Positions 16,782 to 24,759 of a stretch of 64,000 nt of DNA are shown here, in pieces (position 1 is the first letter of the stretch; every line of letters starts with the position of its first letter). Under the pieces are notes generated by a model, which worked only from the letters and a program-made list of their open reading frames with translations, did not search any database and had not been told where the DNA came from. Location of the stretch: the NCBI RefSeq assembly GCF_002814235.1, contig NZ_PHSU01000011.1, forward strand, positions 124,001-188,000, written 5' to 3'. Origin of the DNA: Pseudomonas sp. QS1027 (GTDB taxonomy: Bacteria > Pseudomonadota > Gammaproteobacteria > Pseudomonadales > Pseudomonadaceae). The translations under genes and the position numbers were made by a program.

Positions 16782-17293
16782 CTGCCTTCCAGACCCTCAA
16801 ACCCTCGACCTTGAGCCGCGAAGCCTTCGTCCAGGCCTTCGCCGATATCTACGAACATTCGCCCTGGGTCGCCGAAAAGGCTTTCGACCTGGGCCTGGAT
16901 CCCGACCTCGACGAGATCGAGACGCTGCACCAACGCATGAGCGACATCCTCTTGAGCGCCGATCACGCTAGCCAGCTGGCCCTGATCAACACCCACCCGG
17001 ACCTGGCCGGCAAAGCCGCCGTCCAGGGCCAGTTGACCGAAGCCAGCACCAACGAACAGGCCGGCGCCGGTATTCACCAATGCTCGAACGAAGAGTTCCA
17101 GCGCTTCACCGAGCTGAACGACGCCTATAAAGCCAAGTTCAAGTTTCCCTTCATCATGGCGGTAAAAGGCAGCAACCGGCATCAGATCCTGGCCGCGTTC
17201 GAAGAGCGCATCCACAACCCGGTGGACACCGAGTTCCAGTGCGCACTGGCCGAGATCAACAAGATCGCCCTGTTCCGCCTACTGACCCTTTAG
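16778..17293 (+). CDS. uraD: OHCU decarboxylase
   Basis: UraD decarboxylates 2-oxo-4-hydroxy-4-carboxy-5-ureidoimidazoline to S-allantoin, the step between UraH and PuuE. It is 171 residues long. The catalytic His lies in LINTHPDLAGKAAVQG, and SNEEFQRFTELNDAYKAKF with FPFIMAVKG are conserved family segments. The small all-helical protein acts in the cytoplasm. Its ATG overlaps the puuE stop. Fusion of uraD to puuE is seen in some organisms; here the genes are separate. alc follows after 60 bp. Confidence 0.96.
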   Translation: MTAFQTLKPSTLSREAFVQAFADIYEHSPWVAEKAFDLGLDPDLDEIETLHQRMSDILLSADHASQLALINTHPDLAGKAAVQGQLTEASTNEQAGAGIHQCSNEEFQRFTELNDAYKAKFKFPFIMAVKGSNRHQILAAFEERIHNPVDTEFQCALAEINKIALFRLLTL

Positions 17294-17353
17294 CGAGCCG
17301 TACCTGAATCCGGCAAGCCTCCCCAGCCCCTCATTAAAAGGCAGACAAAAAGC

Positions 17354-18349
17354 ATGAAAGCTTACGCCGTACCTTTCGAGAAATTCGTCAACCTGGCCGA
17401 CGCCCGCCTGGGCACCAGGATCCTCTCGGTCACCGATGACTGGTTCGCCGACGCCAACCGCCTGTTCCAGCCGACCCCGGCCGTCTGGAAGGAAGGCGTG
17501 TTCGATGACAACGGCAAGTGGATGGACGGCTGGGAGTCGCGCCGCAAACGTTTCGAAGGCTATGACAGCGCGGTGATCCGCCTCGGCGTGGCCGGCTCGA
17601 TCAAGGGCGTGGACATCGACACCTCGTTCTTCACCGGTAACTACCCGCCGTCGGCCTCCCTGGAAGCCTGCTTCCTGAGCACCGGCGAGCCGGACGAAAA
17701 CACCCAGTGGGTCGAAGTGCTGTCCGCCGTCGAGCTGCAAGGCAACAGCCATCACTACCACGAGATCAGCAACGACCAGGCCTTCAGCCACCTGCGTTTC
17801 AACATCTATCCGGACGGTGGCGTGGCGCGCCTGCGGGTCTACGGTATTCCGTTCCGTGACTGGTCGGCGGTGGGCGACAACGAACAGGTCGACCTGGCTT
17901 CCGCCCTCAACGGCGGCCGTGCCCTGGCCTGCTCCGACGAGCATTTCGGCCGCATGAGCAACATCCTCAACCCGGGCCGTGGCATCAACATGGGCGATGG
18001 CTGGGAAACCGCGCGCCGGCGTACCCCGGGCAATGACTGGGTGATCGTGGCCCTGGGTCATCCGGGCGAGATCGAACAGATCATCGTCGACACCCTGCAC
18101 TTCAAGGGCAACTACCCGGACAGCTGCTCGATCCAGGGCGCCTTCGTCAAGGGCGGCACCGACAGCCAGATCGAGACCCAGAGCCTGTTCTGGCGTGAAC
18201 TGCTGCCGAGCCAGAAGCTGGAAATGCACCAGGAACACAGCTTCGCCGAACAGATCAAGGCGCTGGGGCCTATCACCCATATCCGCCTGAACGTATTCCC
18301 GGACGGTGGTGTAAGCCGGCTGCGGGTGCTGGGCAAAGTCGCGAAGTAA
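17354..18349 (+). CDS. alc: Allantoicase
   Basis: Allantoicase hydrolyses allantoate to ureidoglycolate and urea. The 331-residue protein shows the family's two related jelly-roll halves. The first has [20 protein letters not shown] and [20 protein letters not shown]; the second has [20 protein letters not shown] and [20 protein letters not shown]. Each half ends in a PDGGV(A/S)RLRV motif. The start ATG 17354 is preceded by AAAAGGCAG. It belongs to the puuE unit; the urea produced connects with the urea transporter gene at 28499. Confidence 0.97.
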   Translation: MKAYAVPFEKFVNLADARLGTRILSVTDDWFADANRLFQPTPAVWKEGVFDDNGKWMDGWESRRKRFEGYDSAVIRLGVAGSIKGVDIDTSFFTGNYPPSASLEACFLSTGEPDENTQWVEVLSAVELQGNSHHYHEISNDQAFSHLRFNIYPDGGVARLRVYGIPFRDWSAVGDNEQVDLASALNGGRALACSDEHFGRMSNILNPGRGINMGDGWETARRRTPGNDWVIVALGHPGEIEQIIVDTLHFKGNYPDSCSIQGAFVKGGTDSQIETQSLFWRELLPSQKLEMHQEHSFAEQIKALGPITHIRLNVFPDGGVSRLRVLGKVAK

Positions 18350-18356
18350 TCCCATG

Positions 18357-18386
18357 GGTGGTCTCGCGCCTCGCGCGGGGACCACC
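18357..18386 (+). other. Hairpin between alc and allA
   Basis: GGTGGTC at 18357-18363 pairs with GACCACC at 18380-18386, and an inner CGCGC/GCGCG stem adds stability. No T-run follows, so it is more likely an RNA processing or stability element than a full terminator. It begins 8 bp after the alc stop. Confidence 0.5.
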
Positions 18387-18417
18387 GATACACAGAATTC
18401 GAGAACAGAAGAACCGC

Positions 18418-18921
18418 ATGCGCACACTGACGATTGAACCGCTGAGCAAAGAAGCCTTCGCCCCTTTCGGTGACGTGATCGAAACCGACGGCAGCGATCA
18501 CTTCATGATCAACAACGGTTCGACCCAGCGTTTCCATCGCCTGGCGACGGTGCAAACCGCCACGCCGGACGACCAGGCGATCATCAGCATCTTCCGCGCC
18601 GACGCGCTGGACATGCCCTTGACCGTACGCATGCTCGAGCGCCATCCGCTGGGCAGCCAGGCTTTTATCCCGCTGCTCGGCAACCCCTTTCTGATCGTGG
18701 TCGCGCCCCTTGGCGATGCACCGGTATCAGGCCTGGTCCGCGCCTTTGTCAGCAATGGCAGGCAGGGCATCAATTACCATCGCGGCGTCTGGCACCACCC
18801 GGTGCTGACGATCGAAAAGCGGGATGACTTCCTGGTGGTTGATCGCAGTGGCTCCGGCAACAACTGCGATGAGCATTTCTTCAAAGAGGATGAGTACCTG
18901 ATCCTCGCCCCCCACCAATAA
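18418..18921 (+). CDS. allA: Ureidoglycolate lyase
   Basis: AllA splits ureidoglycolate into glyoxylate and urea, the last ring-derived step before Gcl. It is a 167-residue cupin-like enzyme. Family features are LSKEAFAPFGDVIETDG, MLERHPLGSQAFIPL with a cupin His, GINYHRGVWHHPVL with metal-region His residues, and the acidic CDEHFFKEDEYLIL end. I chose ATG 18418 (MRTLTIEPLSKEAF); the in-frame start at 18358 lies in the preceding hairpin. It is in line with alc and puuD. Confidence 0.95.
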   Translation: MRTLTIEPLSKEAFAPFGDVIETDGSDHFMINNGSTQRFHRLATVQTATPDDQAIISIFRADALDMPLTVRMLERHPLGSQAFIPLLGNPFLIVVAPLGDAPVSGLVRAFVSNGRQGINYHRGVWHHPVLTIEKRDDFLVVDRSGSGNNCDEHFFKEDEYLILAPHQ

Positions 18922-18972
18922 GAGAAGGTCTGATCACTCCCGAAAAAGAGTGACAGGCGAGAGGTAAAGACT

Positions 18973-20328
18973 GTGCAAGCACATCTGATGGAATGGCTGA
19001 ACCTGAGCGTGCGCTGGATTCACATGATCACGGGCGTGGCCTGGATCGGTGCATCGTTCTACTTCGTCTGGCTGGAGAACAACCTCAACCGGGTCAACCC
19101 CAAGGACGGCCTCGCCGGCGACCTGTGGGCGATCCACGGCGGCGGTATCTACCACCTGGAAAAATACAAGCTGGCCCCACCGACCATGCCGGACAACCTG
19201 CACTGGTTCAAATGGGAAGCCTATTTCACCTGGATGTCGGGGATCGCGCTGCTCTGCGTGGTGTTCTACTCCAACCCGGTGCTCTACCTCGTGGCCCCCG
19301 GCAGCGGCCTGAGCGGCCCCGAAGGCGTGGCCATCGGCATCGGCGCGCTGATCGCCGGCTGGTTCGTCTACGACTTTCTCTGTGACTCGGCCCTGGGCAA
19401 GCGCCCGGCCCTGCTCGGCTTTATCCTGTTCGTGCTGCTGATTGCCGCCGCCTACGGGTTCAGCAAGGTGTTCAGCGGTCGCGGCGCCTACCTGCATGTC
19501 GGCGCGATCATCGGCACCATCATGGTCGGCAACGTGTTCCGGATCATCATGCCGGCCCAGCGCGCCCTGGTGGCGGCCATCGCCGAGAACCGCACGCCGG
19601 ATCCGGCCCTGCCGGCCAAGGGTCTGCTGCGCTCGCGGCACAACAACTACTTCACCCTGCCGGTGCTGTTCATCATGATCAGCAACCACTTCCCGAGCAC
19701 TTATGGCAGCCCGTACAACTGGCTGATCCTGGCCGGAATCGCGGTGCTGGCGGTGCTGGTGCGGCACTATTTCAATACCCGCCACAACACTCAGAAGTTT
19801 GCCTGGACCTTGCCGGTCGCGGCCCTGGGGATGATCTGCCTGGCCTACGTCACCGGCCCGGCCTCGACTCCAAGCGCACCGCAAGTGGCCAAGGCCCCGG
19901 CGAAGATCGAGTACCAGCCGTTGCCGGAGACCGCGCTGGGCGGCAAGCCCGCCCAGGCCACGCCGGCGACACCAGAAACGCCGGCCGTTGCCGCCGCGCC
20001 GGCCGCCGCTTCGGTTCCTGCTCCTGCTCCCGCGCCAACGACGGCGAGCACAACCAGTGCCGCCGACGTCAGCTTCGACAAGGTTCACAGCGTGATCCAG
20101 GAACGTTGCGCGGTGTGCCATTCGGCCCAACCCACCAGCCCGCTGTTCAGTTCGGCGCCAGCCGGGGTGATCTTCGATACCGCGCAACAGATCCAGCAAC
20201 TGGCCCCGCGTATCCAGGCCCAGGCCATCACCACCCAGATCATGCCGCTGGGCAACATCACCCAGATGACCCAGCAGGAACGCGACCTGATCGCTGCCTG
20301 GATCAACCAGGGGGCACGCACCAACTGA
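18973..20328 (+). CDS. puuD: Membrane urate oxidase PuuD with cytochrome c domain
   Basis: PuuD oxidises urate to 5-hydroxyisourate and passes electrons to its own C-terminal cytochrome c rather than to oxygen (known from work on this family). The 451-residue protein starts at GTG 18973. About eight hydrophobic segments fill residues 10-290 (RWIHMITGVAWIGASFYFVW near 15-34). A Pro/Ala-rich linker covers about 297-365. The heme-attachment motif CAVCH spans 379-383, and a Met ligand probably lies in TQIMPLGNITQM. Heme attachment needs the Ccm system encoded at 33.8-40.7 kb. It ends the puuE unit. Confidence 0.95.
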   Translation: MQAHLMEWLNLSVRWIHMITGVAWIGASFYFVWLENNLNRVNPKDGLAGDLWAIHGGGIYHLEKYKLAPPTMPDNLHWFKWEAYFTWMSGIALLCVVFYSNPVLYLVAPGSGLSGPEGVAIGIGALIAGWFVYDFLCDSALGKRPALLGFILFVLLIAAAYGFSKVFSGRGAYLHVGAIIGTIMVGNVFRIIMPAQRALVAAIAENRTPDPALPAKGLLRSRHNNYFTLPVLFIMISNHFPSTYGSPYNWLILAGIAVLAVLVRHYFNTRHNTQKFAWTLPVAALGMICLAYVTGPASTPSAPQVAKAPAKIEYQPLPETALGGKPAQATPATPETPAVAAAPAAASVPAPAPAPTTASTTSAADVSFDKVHSVIQERCAVCHSAQPTSPLFSSAPAGVIFDTAQQIQQLAPRIQAQAITTQIMPLGNITQMTQQERDLIAAWINQGARTN

Positions 20329-20367
20329 ATGTCGCTGTTAGCCAGCTGATTTGGAGACACCGCGTTA

Positions 20368-20445
20368 CCTGCAGGAGCGTGGCTTGCCCGCGAAGCTTTT
20401 AGCGATCTTGAAAGCCTCTTCGCGGGCAAGCCCTGCGCCTACAGG
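20368..20445. repeat. Paired REP-type hairpin
   Basis: CCTGCAGGAGCGTGGCTTGC followed by CCGCGAAG faces CTTCGCGGGCAAGCCCTGCG...CTACAGG. It separates puuD from the permease at 20550. Confidence 0.8.
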
Positions 20446-20549
20446 TTCGTGATCAACCGTGAAACGGTTGCGTTACCCCGGTTACAAAAAACGCTGTCCG
20501 CAACCACACAGCGCTAAAACCACAAGAATAAAAAGATCCGAGGTGTTGC

Positions 20550-21905
20550 ATGTCCGAGTTATCCGAACCGCGCATCCCCGCCGCACCCGCTATCCAGCGT
20601 CTGCCCCTGTTGCAGCTGATCCTGGTGGGTCTGCAACACGTTCTGCTGATGTATGGCGGCGCCGTCGCCGTACCGCTGATCATCGGACAGGCCGCCGGCC
20701 TGGGTCGTGAGGAAATCGCCTTTCTGATCAACGCCGACCTGCTGGTGGCCGGTATTGCCACCGTGGTGCAATCCCTCGGCATCGGCCCCATGGGCATCCG
20801 CATGCCCGTCATGATGGGCGCCAGTTTCGCCGCCGTCGGCAGCATGGTGGCCATGGCCGGCATGCCCGGTATCGGCATGACCGGGATCTTTGGCGCCACC
20901 ATCGCCGCCGGTTTCTTCGGCCTGCTGATCGCGCCCTTCATGTCCAAGGTCGTGCGCTTCTTCCCCCCTCTGGTCACCGGCACCGTGATCACCGCCATCG
21001 GCCTTTCGCTGTTTCCGGTGGCAGTCAACTGGGCCGGCGGCGGCAGTGCCGCGACACAATTCGGCTCGCCGATCTACCTCGCGGTGGCCGCGCTGGTGCT
21101 GGCCACCATCCTGCTGATCAACCGCTTCATGCGCGGCTTCTGGGTGAATATCTCGGTGCTGATCGGCATGGTCCTGGGCTATGTGCTGTCCGGCATCATC
21201 GGCATGGTCGACCTCAGCGGCCTGGCCCAGGCGCCCTGGCTGAAAGTCGTCACTCCGCTGCATTTCGGCCTGCCGCAGTTTCACCTGGCACCGATCCTGT
21301 CCATGTGCCTGGTGGTGGTGATCATCTTCGTCGAGTCCACCGGGATGTTCCTCGCCCTGGGCAAGATCACCGGCCAGGACGTCACCCCACGCATGCTCCG
21401 ACGCGGCTTGCTGTGCGACGCTGGCGCCTCGTTCCTCGCCGGTTTCTTCAACACCTTCACCCACTCCTCCTTCGCCCAGAACATCGGCCTGGTGCAGATG
21501 ACCGGCGTGCGCTGCCGTTCGGTGACCATCGTCGCCGGGATCTTCCTGATCATCCTCAGCCTATTGCCCAAGGCCGCGTTCCTGGTCGCCTCGATTCCAC
21601 CCGCGGTACTGGGCGGCGCGGCCATCGCCATGTTCGGCATGGTCGCGGCCACCGGGATCAAGATCCTCCAGGAAGCCGACATCTCCGACCGGCGCAACCA
21701 GTTGCTGGTGGCGGTGAGCATCGGCATGGGCCTGATCCCCGTGGTGCGGCCGGAGTTCTTCGCCCACCTGCCGCTGTGGATGGGTCCGATCACCCACAGC
21801 GGTATCGCCATGGCGACCTTGAGCGCCGTGTCCCTGAACCTGCTGTTCAACGTGCTGGGGGGCGCCGAACGGGCGGCACTCAGCGGGCATCCTCACCCGC
21901 ACTGA
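20550..21905 (+). CDS. NCS2/NAT nucleobase permease (urate/xanthine type)
   Basis: A 451-residue inner-membrane proton symporter with about 12-14 transmembrane segments. VGLQHVLLMYGGAVAVPLI near the N-terminus and FVESTGMFLALGKI are family signatures. The NAT motif reads QNIGLVQMTGVRCRSV; the QNxGxxxxTG form is that of xanthine and uric acid transporters rather than uracil carriers. Location directly after puuD supports urate or xanthine uptake. Substrate is inferred. ATG 20550 has CCGAGGTG upstream. No TTGTATACAA site was found in front of it, so it may be read through from the puuE unit or have its own promoter. Confidence 0.9.
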   Translation: MSELSEPRIPAAPAIQRLPLLQLILVGLQHVLLMYGGAVAVPLIIGQAAGLGREEIAFLINADLLVAGIATVVQSLGIGPMGIRMPVMMGASFAAVGSMVAMAGMPGIGMTGIFGATIAAGFFGLLIAPFMSKVVRFFPPLVTGTVITAIGLSLFPVAVNWAGGGSAATQFGSPIYLAVAALVLATILLINRFMRGFWVNISVLIGMVLGYVLSGIIGMVDLSGLAQAPWLKVVTPLHFGLPQFHLAPILSMCLVVVIIFVESTGMFLALGKITGQDVTPRMLRRGLLCDAGASFLAGFFNTFTHSSFAQNIGLVQMTGVRCRSVTIVAGIFLIILSLLPKAAFLVASIPPAVLGGAAIAMFGMVAATGIKILQEADISDRRNQLLVAVSIGMGLIPVVRPEFFAHLPLWMGPITHSGIAMATLSAVSLNLLFNVLGGAERAALSGHPHPH

Positions 21906-22260
21906 TGCCCTTGCCGGCGGAGTCGAGCGCTCTGGCACGGGGTGCTTGAGCCCTGCGGCGCGAGTCAGTATGCTGCGCGCCCGCTCGAATCCGCTCGAAC
22001 AAGCCATCGCCACCGACACCTGACCCAAGCGCCAGCCTATCCCGGCGCGGGACAACCCCAAGGCCCATCGAAGCACTCCCGGCTCGACTGTCCCACGGAC
22101 GGCCGAACGAGGCGTCTTTGACCTTTTTTTGCCTTGATCCAGCCCTTGCCAGGAGCAGGCAGGCTGGCGAGCCGGTGGTGGCACACAGAGAAAAAAGGCG
22201 CCAGACCCAGAGTGCCGAACGACGGAAATCGTGGAACCACTGACCTTAGGGAGCACACCC
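21906..22260. other. Intergenic region without recognised features
   Basis: This 355-bp gap has no convincing coding sequence, REP pair or terminator. A T-run at 22122-22129 follows no stable stem that I can see. The Tsx-like gene's promoter should lie here but was not recognised. Confidence 0.4.
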
Positions 22261-23046
22261 ATGAAGCGCACTTGTACGAGCCTGATATTGTCCGCCACCC
22301 TGCTGGGCGCAGGAACCGCCTGCGCAGGCGACCTGTTGCAATGGCAGAACAACAGCCTGACCTACCTGTACGGCAAGAATTTCACCGTCAACCCGCAGAT
22401 CCAGCAGACCCTGACCTTCGAACATGCCGACGCCTGGAAATACGGCGACAACTTCTTCTTCCTCGACCGGATCTTCTACAACGGCAAGGCCGATACCAAT
22501 CTCGGCCCGAACACCTACTACGGCGAGTTCACCCCGCGCCTGTCCATGGGCAAGATCTTCGACCGCTCGTTCGCCTTCGGCCCGGTCAAGGATGTGCTGC
22601 TGGCCATGACCTACGAGTTCGGCGAAGGCGATACCAACGCCTACCTGTTCGGCCCGGGCTTCGATCTGGACGTCCCAGGGTTCGACTACTTCCAGCTGAA
22701 CTTCTACCAGCGCCATACCGACAGCAATCGCCCGGGCAGCAATATCTGGCAGATCACCCCGGTCTGGTCCTACACCATCCCCGTGGGCAGCTCCGACGTG
22801 CTGATCGACGGCTACATGGACTGGGTGGTGGACAACGACCGCAATGCCCAAGGGACCTACCACGCCAACCTGCACTTCAACCCGCAGATCAAGTACGACC
22901 TGGGCAAGGCCCTGCATTGGGGCGAGAAGCAGTTGTACGTGGGTATCGAGTACGACTACTGGAAGAACAAGTACGGCCTCCAGAGCAGCAGCGACTTCAG
23001 GACCAACCAGGACACCGCGAGCCTGTTGATCAAGTATCACTTCTAA
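22261..23046 (+). CDS. Tsx-like nucleoside-specific outer-membrane channel
   Basis: A 261-residue outer-membrane beta-barrel. A signal peptide (MKRTCTSLILSATLLGAGTA, then CA-G) is cut near residue 21. The mature protein is rich in alternating aromatic segments (FEHADAWKYGDNFFFLDR, YYGEFTPRLS, YFQLNFYQRH) and ends in Phe (LLIKYHF), the signal for outer-membrane insertion. It matches the Tsx/OmpK family of nucleoside channels, which fits uptake of nucleosides or purines for the nearby catabolic genes. I chose ATG 22261, preceded by TTAGGGAG; an upstream start at 22231 would precede the signal peptide. Confidence 0.88.
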   Translation: MKRTCTSLILSATLLGAGTACAGDLLQWQNNSLTYLYGKNFTVNPQIQQTLTFEHADAWKYGDNFFFLDRIFYNGKADTNLGPNTYYGEFTPRLSMGKIFDRSFAFGPVKDVLLAMTYEFGEGDTNAYLFGPGFDLDVPGFDYFQLNFYQRHTDSNRPGSNIWQITPVWSYTIPVGSSDVLIDGYMDWVVDNDRNAQGTYHANLHFNPQIKYDLGKALHWGEKQLYVGIEYDYWKNKYGLQSSSDFRTNQDTASLLIKYHF

Positions 23047-23080
23047 GGGGGCCGTAAGTCCTGCGGCGCCGGGTCGACCG

Positions 23081-23172
23081 CTATCGCCAGCAAGCCGGCT
23101 CCTACAGTTGTGCACCTCGCCACAGACTCTCGGCGTGCGCAAAACCCTGTAGGAGCCGGCTTGCCGGCGATG
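23081..23172. repeat. Paired REP-type hairpin
   Basis: CTATCGCCAGCAAGCCGGCT followed by CCTACAG faces CTGTAGGAGCCGGCTTGCCG followed by GCGATGG, with about 40 nt between. It lies between the Tsx-like and tetR genes. Confidence 0.85.
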
Positions 23173-23312
23173 GCGACCGAGAGGACAGCGCAGGGCTCAA
23201 GGGCCTGACCGCCTTTGCTCATTCAGACGTGTGGAAGGGGCATTCTTGAGCCTTGCGCAAACCCGGTGCTACCATGCCCAACCGCCCGGGCCGGCAAGGA
23301 AAAACCTGGTTT

Positions 23313-23921
23313 ATGAGCACCATCCGCGAACGCAACCGTGAACTGATCCTGCGCGCCGCCAGCGAAGAGTTCGCCGACAAGGGCTTCGCCGCCACCAAGA
23401 CCAGCGATATCGCGGCCAAGGCCGGCCTGCCCAAGCCCAACGTCTACTACTACTTCAAATCCAAGGACAACCTCTACCGCGAGGTGCTGGAAAGCATCAT
23501 CGAGCCGATCCTCCAGGCCTCGACCCCCTTCAACCCCGCGGGCGTGCCCGCCGAGGTGCTGGCCGGTTATATCCGTTCGAAGATCCGCATATCCCGCGAC
23601 CTGCCGTTCGCCTCCAAGGTCTTCGCCAGTGAAATCATGCACGGCGCACCGCACCTGAGCCCCGAGCAGGTGGAACAGCTCAACGCCCAGGCCCGGCACA
23701 ATATCGCCTGCATCCAGACCTGGATCGACCGCGGCCTGATCGCCCCGCTCGACCCCCACCACCTGATGTTCAGCATCTGGGCCGCGACCCAGACCTATGC
23801 CGATTTCGACTGGCAGATCTCCTCGATCACCGGCAAGGCCAAGCTGGAAGACGTCGACTATGAAGCGGCCGCGCAGACCATCGTGCGGCTGGTGCTCAAG
23901 GGTTGTGAACCGGATCGATAG
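23313..23921 (+). CDS. TetR-family regulator with RutR-like ligand domain
   Basis: A 202-residue regulator. The N-terminal HTH reads FAATKTSDIAAKAGLPKPNV followed by YYYFKSKDNLY. The C-terminal domain resembles E. coli RutR: SRDLPFASKVFASEIMHGAP, IAPLDPHHLMFSIWAATQTY and ADFDW line up with RutR segments of the same order. RutR responds to uracil/thymine and also influences purine degradation in E. coli. Location inside the purine island suggests a nucleobase-related ligand, but that is inference. ATG 23313 is a plausible start; ATG 23274, 13 codons upstream, is an alternative. REP pairs flank it, so it is probably transcribed alone. Confidence 0.88.
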   Translation: MSTIRERNRELILRAASEEFADKGFAATKTSDIAAKAGLPKPNVYYYFKSKDNLYREVLESIIEPILQASTPFNPAGVPAEVLAGYIRSKIRISRDLPFASKVFASEIMHGAPHLSPEQVEQLNAQARHNIACIQTWIDRGLIAPLDPHHLMFSIWAATQTYADFDWQISSITGKAKLEDVDYEAAAQTIVRLVLKGCEPDR

Positions 23922-23956
23922 ACCGCGGTGCGCCATTCGCGGCGGTGCGGCGACCC

Positions 23957-24042
23957 GACAAGCCCTGCGCCTACAGTCCTGAGTCGATCACTGATTTTGT
24001 GTACGACACAACACTGTAGGAGCAGGGCTTGCCCGCGAAGAC
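23957..24042. repeat. Paired REP-type hairpin
   Basis: CGACAAGCCCTGCGCCTACAG faces CTGTAGGAGCAGGGCTTGCC followed by CGCGAAG. The left unit is degenerate. It lies between the convergent tetR and glcG-like genes. Confidence 0.7.
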
Positions 24043-24062
24043 GTCAGCCCAGACGACAAAAA

Positions 24063-24503
24063 TCAGACTGACACCCCGGCATCCGCGACCAGGCCCAACG
24101 CCTCGACCGCACTGATCGCACACTGCTCGTCGATATCCGACGTATCGCCGGTGATCCCGATGGCCCCGATCACCCTGCCCTCCTGATCGCGAATCAACAC
24201 CCCACCCGGCGCCGGCACCACGCTGCCCTGCCCCAGGCTGTTCAGCGCCGCCACAAACGCCGGCCGCTGCTGCGCGTCCAATGCCAGCAAGCGCGAGCCC
24301 TTGCCCAGGGCGATCGCCCCCCAGGCCTTGCCGATGGCGATCTGCGGCCGCAGCAGGCTCGCCCCATCCTCGCGTTGCAGTGTCACCAGGTGACCACCGC
24401 CATCCAGCACCGCAATGGTCAGCGGTGCCGCCGAAATGGCCCGGCCGGCGGAAATCGCCTGGCTGGCCAGGTTGACTGCGACGTTCAAGGTTAAAGCGCT
24501 CAT
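24063..24503 (-). CDS. GlcG/HbpS-family protein (DUF336)
   Basis: A 146-residue protein of the GlcG/HbpS (heme-degrading domain, DUF336) fold. Typical segments are ISAAPLTIAVLDGGGHLVTL, DGASLLRPQIAIGKAWGA, VPAPGGVLIRDQEGRVIGAI and GITGDTSDIDEQCA. No signal peptide is seen, so it is cytoplasmic. Relatives stand beside glycolate oxidase (glcG), dehydratase and purine genes, but their biochemical role is poorly known. It is divergent from gcl; the 256-bp gap has two TTGTATACAA palindromes, one close to each gene, which implies joint regulation with glyoxylate metabolism. Confidence 0.88.
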   Translation of the reverse strand: MSALTLNVAVNLASQAISAGRAISAAPLTIAVLDGGGHLVTLQREDGASLLRPQIAIGKAWGAIALGKGSRLLALDAQQRPAFVAALNSLGQGSVVPAPGGVLIRDQEGRVIGAIGITGDTSDIDEQCAISAVEALGLVADAGVSV

Positions 24504-24588
24504 GGTGCCGTCCTTATCAAGTGAGGGGGAGAGCCATTGATGCTCCGCTTGCGGAGTCTTCTCACGGACAAATAGAACACAATATTAA

Positions 24589-24610
24589 ATATTTTTGTAT
24601 ACAAAAATAT
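24589..24610. promoter_or_regulatory. Extended palindromic operator upstream of the glcG-like gene
   Basis: A perfect 22-nt palindrome centred between 24599 and 24600, with the core TTGTATACAA at 24595-24604 and A/T-rich arms ATATTT/AAATAT. It lies 86 bp upstream of the glcG-like start and 129 bp (centre to centre) from the site at gcl. Confidence 0.65.
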
Positions 24611-24723
24611 GATAACCATTGCTCAACCACCCCATAAAACAACCTCAGAACGAATCTATCGATCATTTGAGAAAAGGCATTGACCAGCGCCGCTCAGCGT
24701 GAATACACTCGCCACACAGCAAC

Positions 24724-24733
24724 TTGTATACAA
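24724..24733. promoter_or_regulatory. TTGTATACAA operator in front of gcl
   Basis: A perfect palindrome ending 26 bp before the gcl start. TTGACC at 24680-24685 and TACACT at 24704-24709 (18-bp spacing) are a plausible promoter, which would place the operator just downstream of the transcription start. Confidence 0.65.
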
Positions 24734-24759
24734 TTACAAAACGCAAGAGGCACAAAATA

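Noticed and set aside
21933..21950. TGGCACGGGGTGCTTG resembling a sigma54 promoter
   Set aside because: The invariant GC of the -12 element is not at the required distance from the GG of the -24 element.
24724..24759. Upstream TTG start for gcl
   Set aside because: It lies inside the TTGTATACAA palindrome, lacks a ribosome binding site and would add residues absent from the family.
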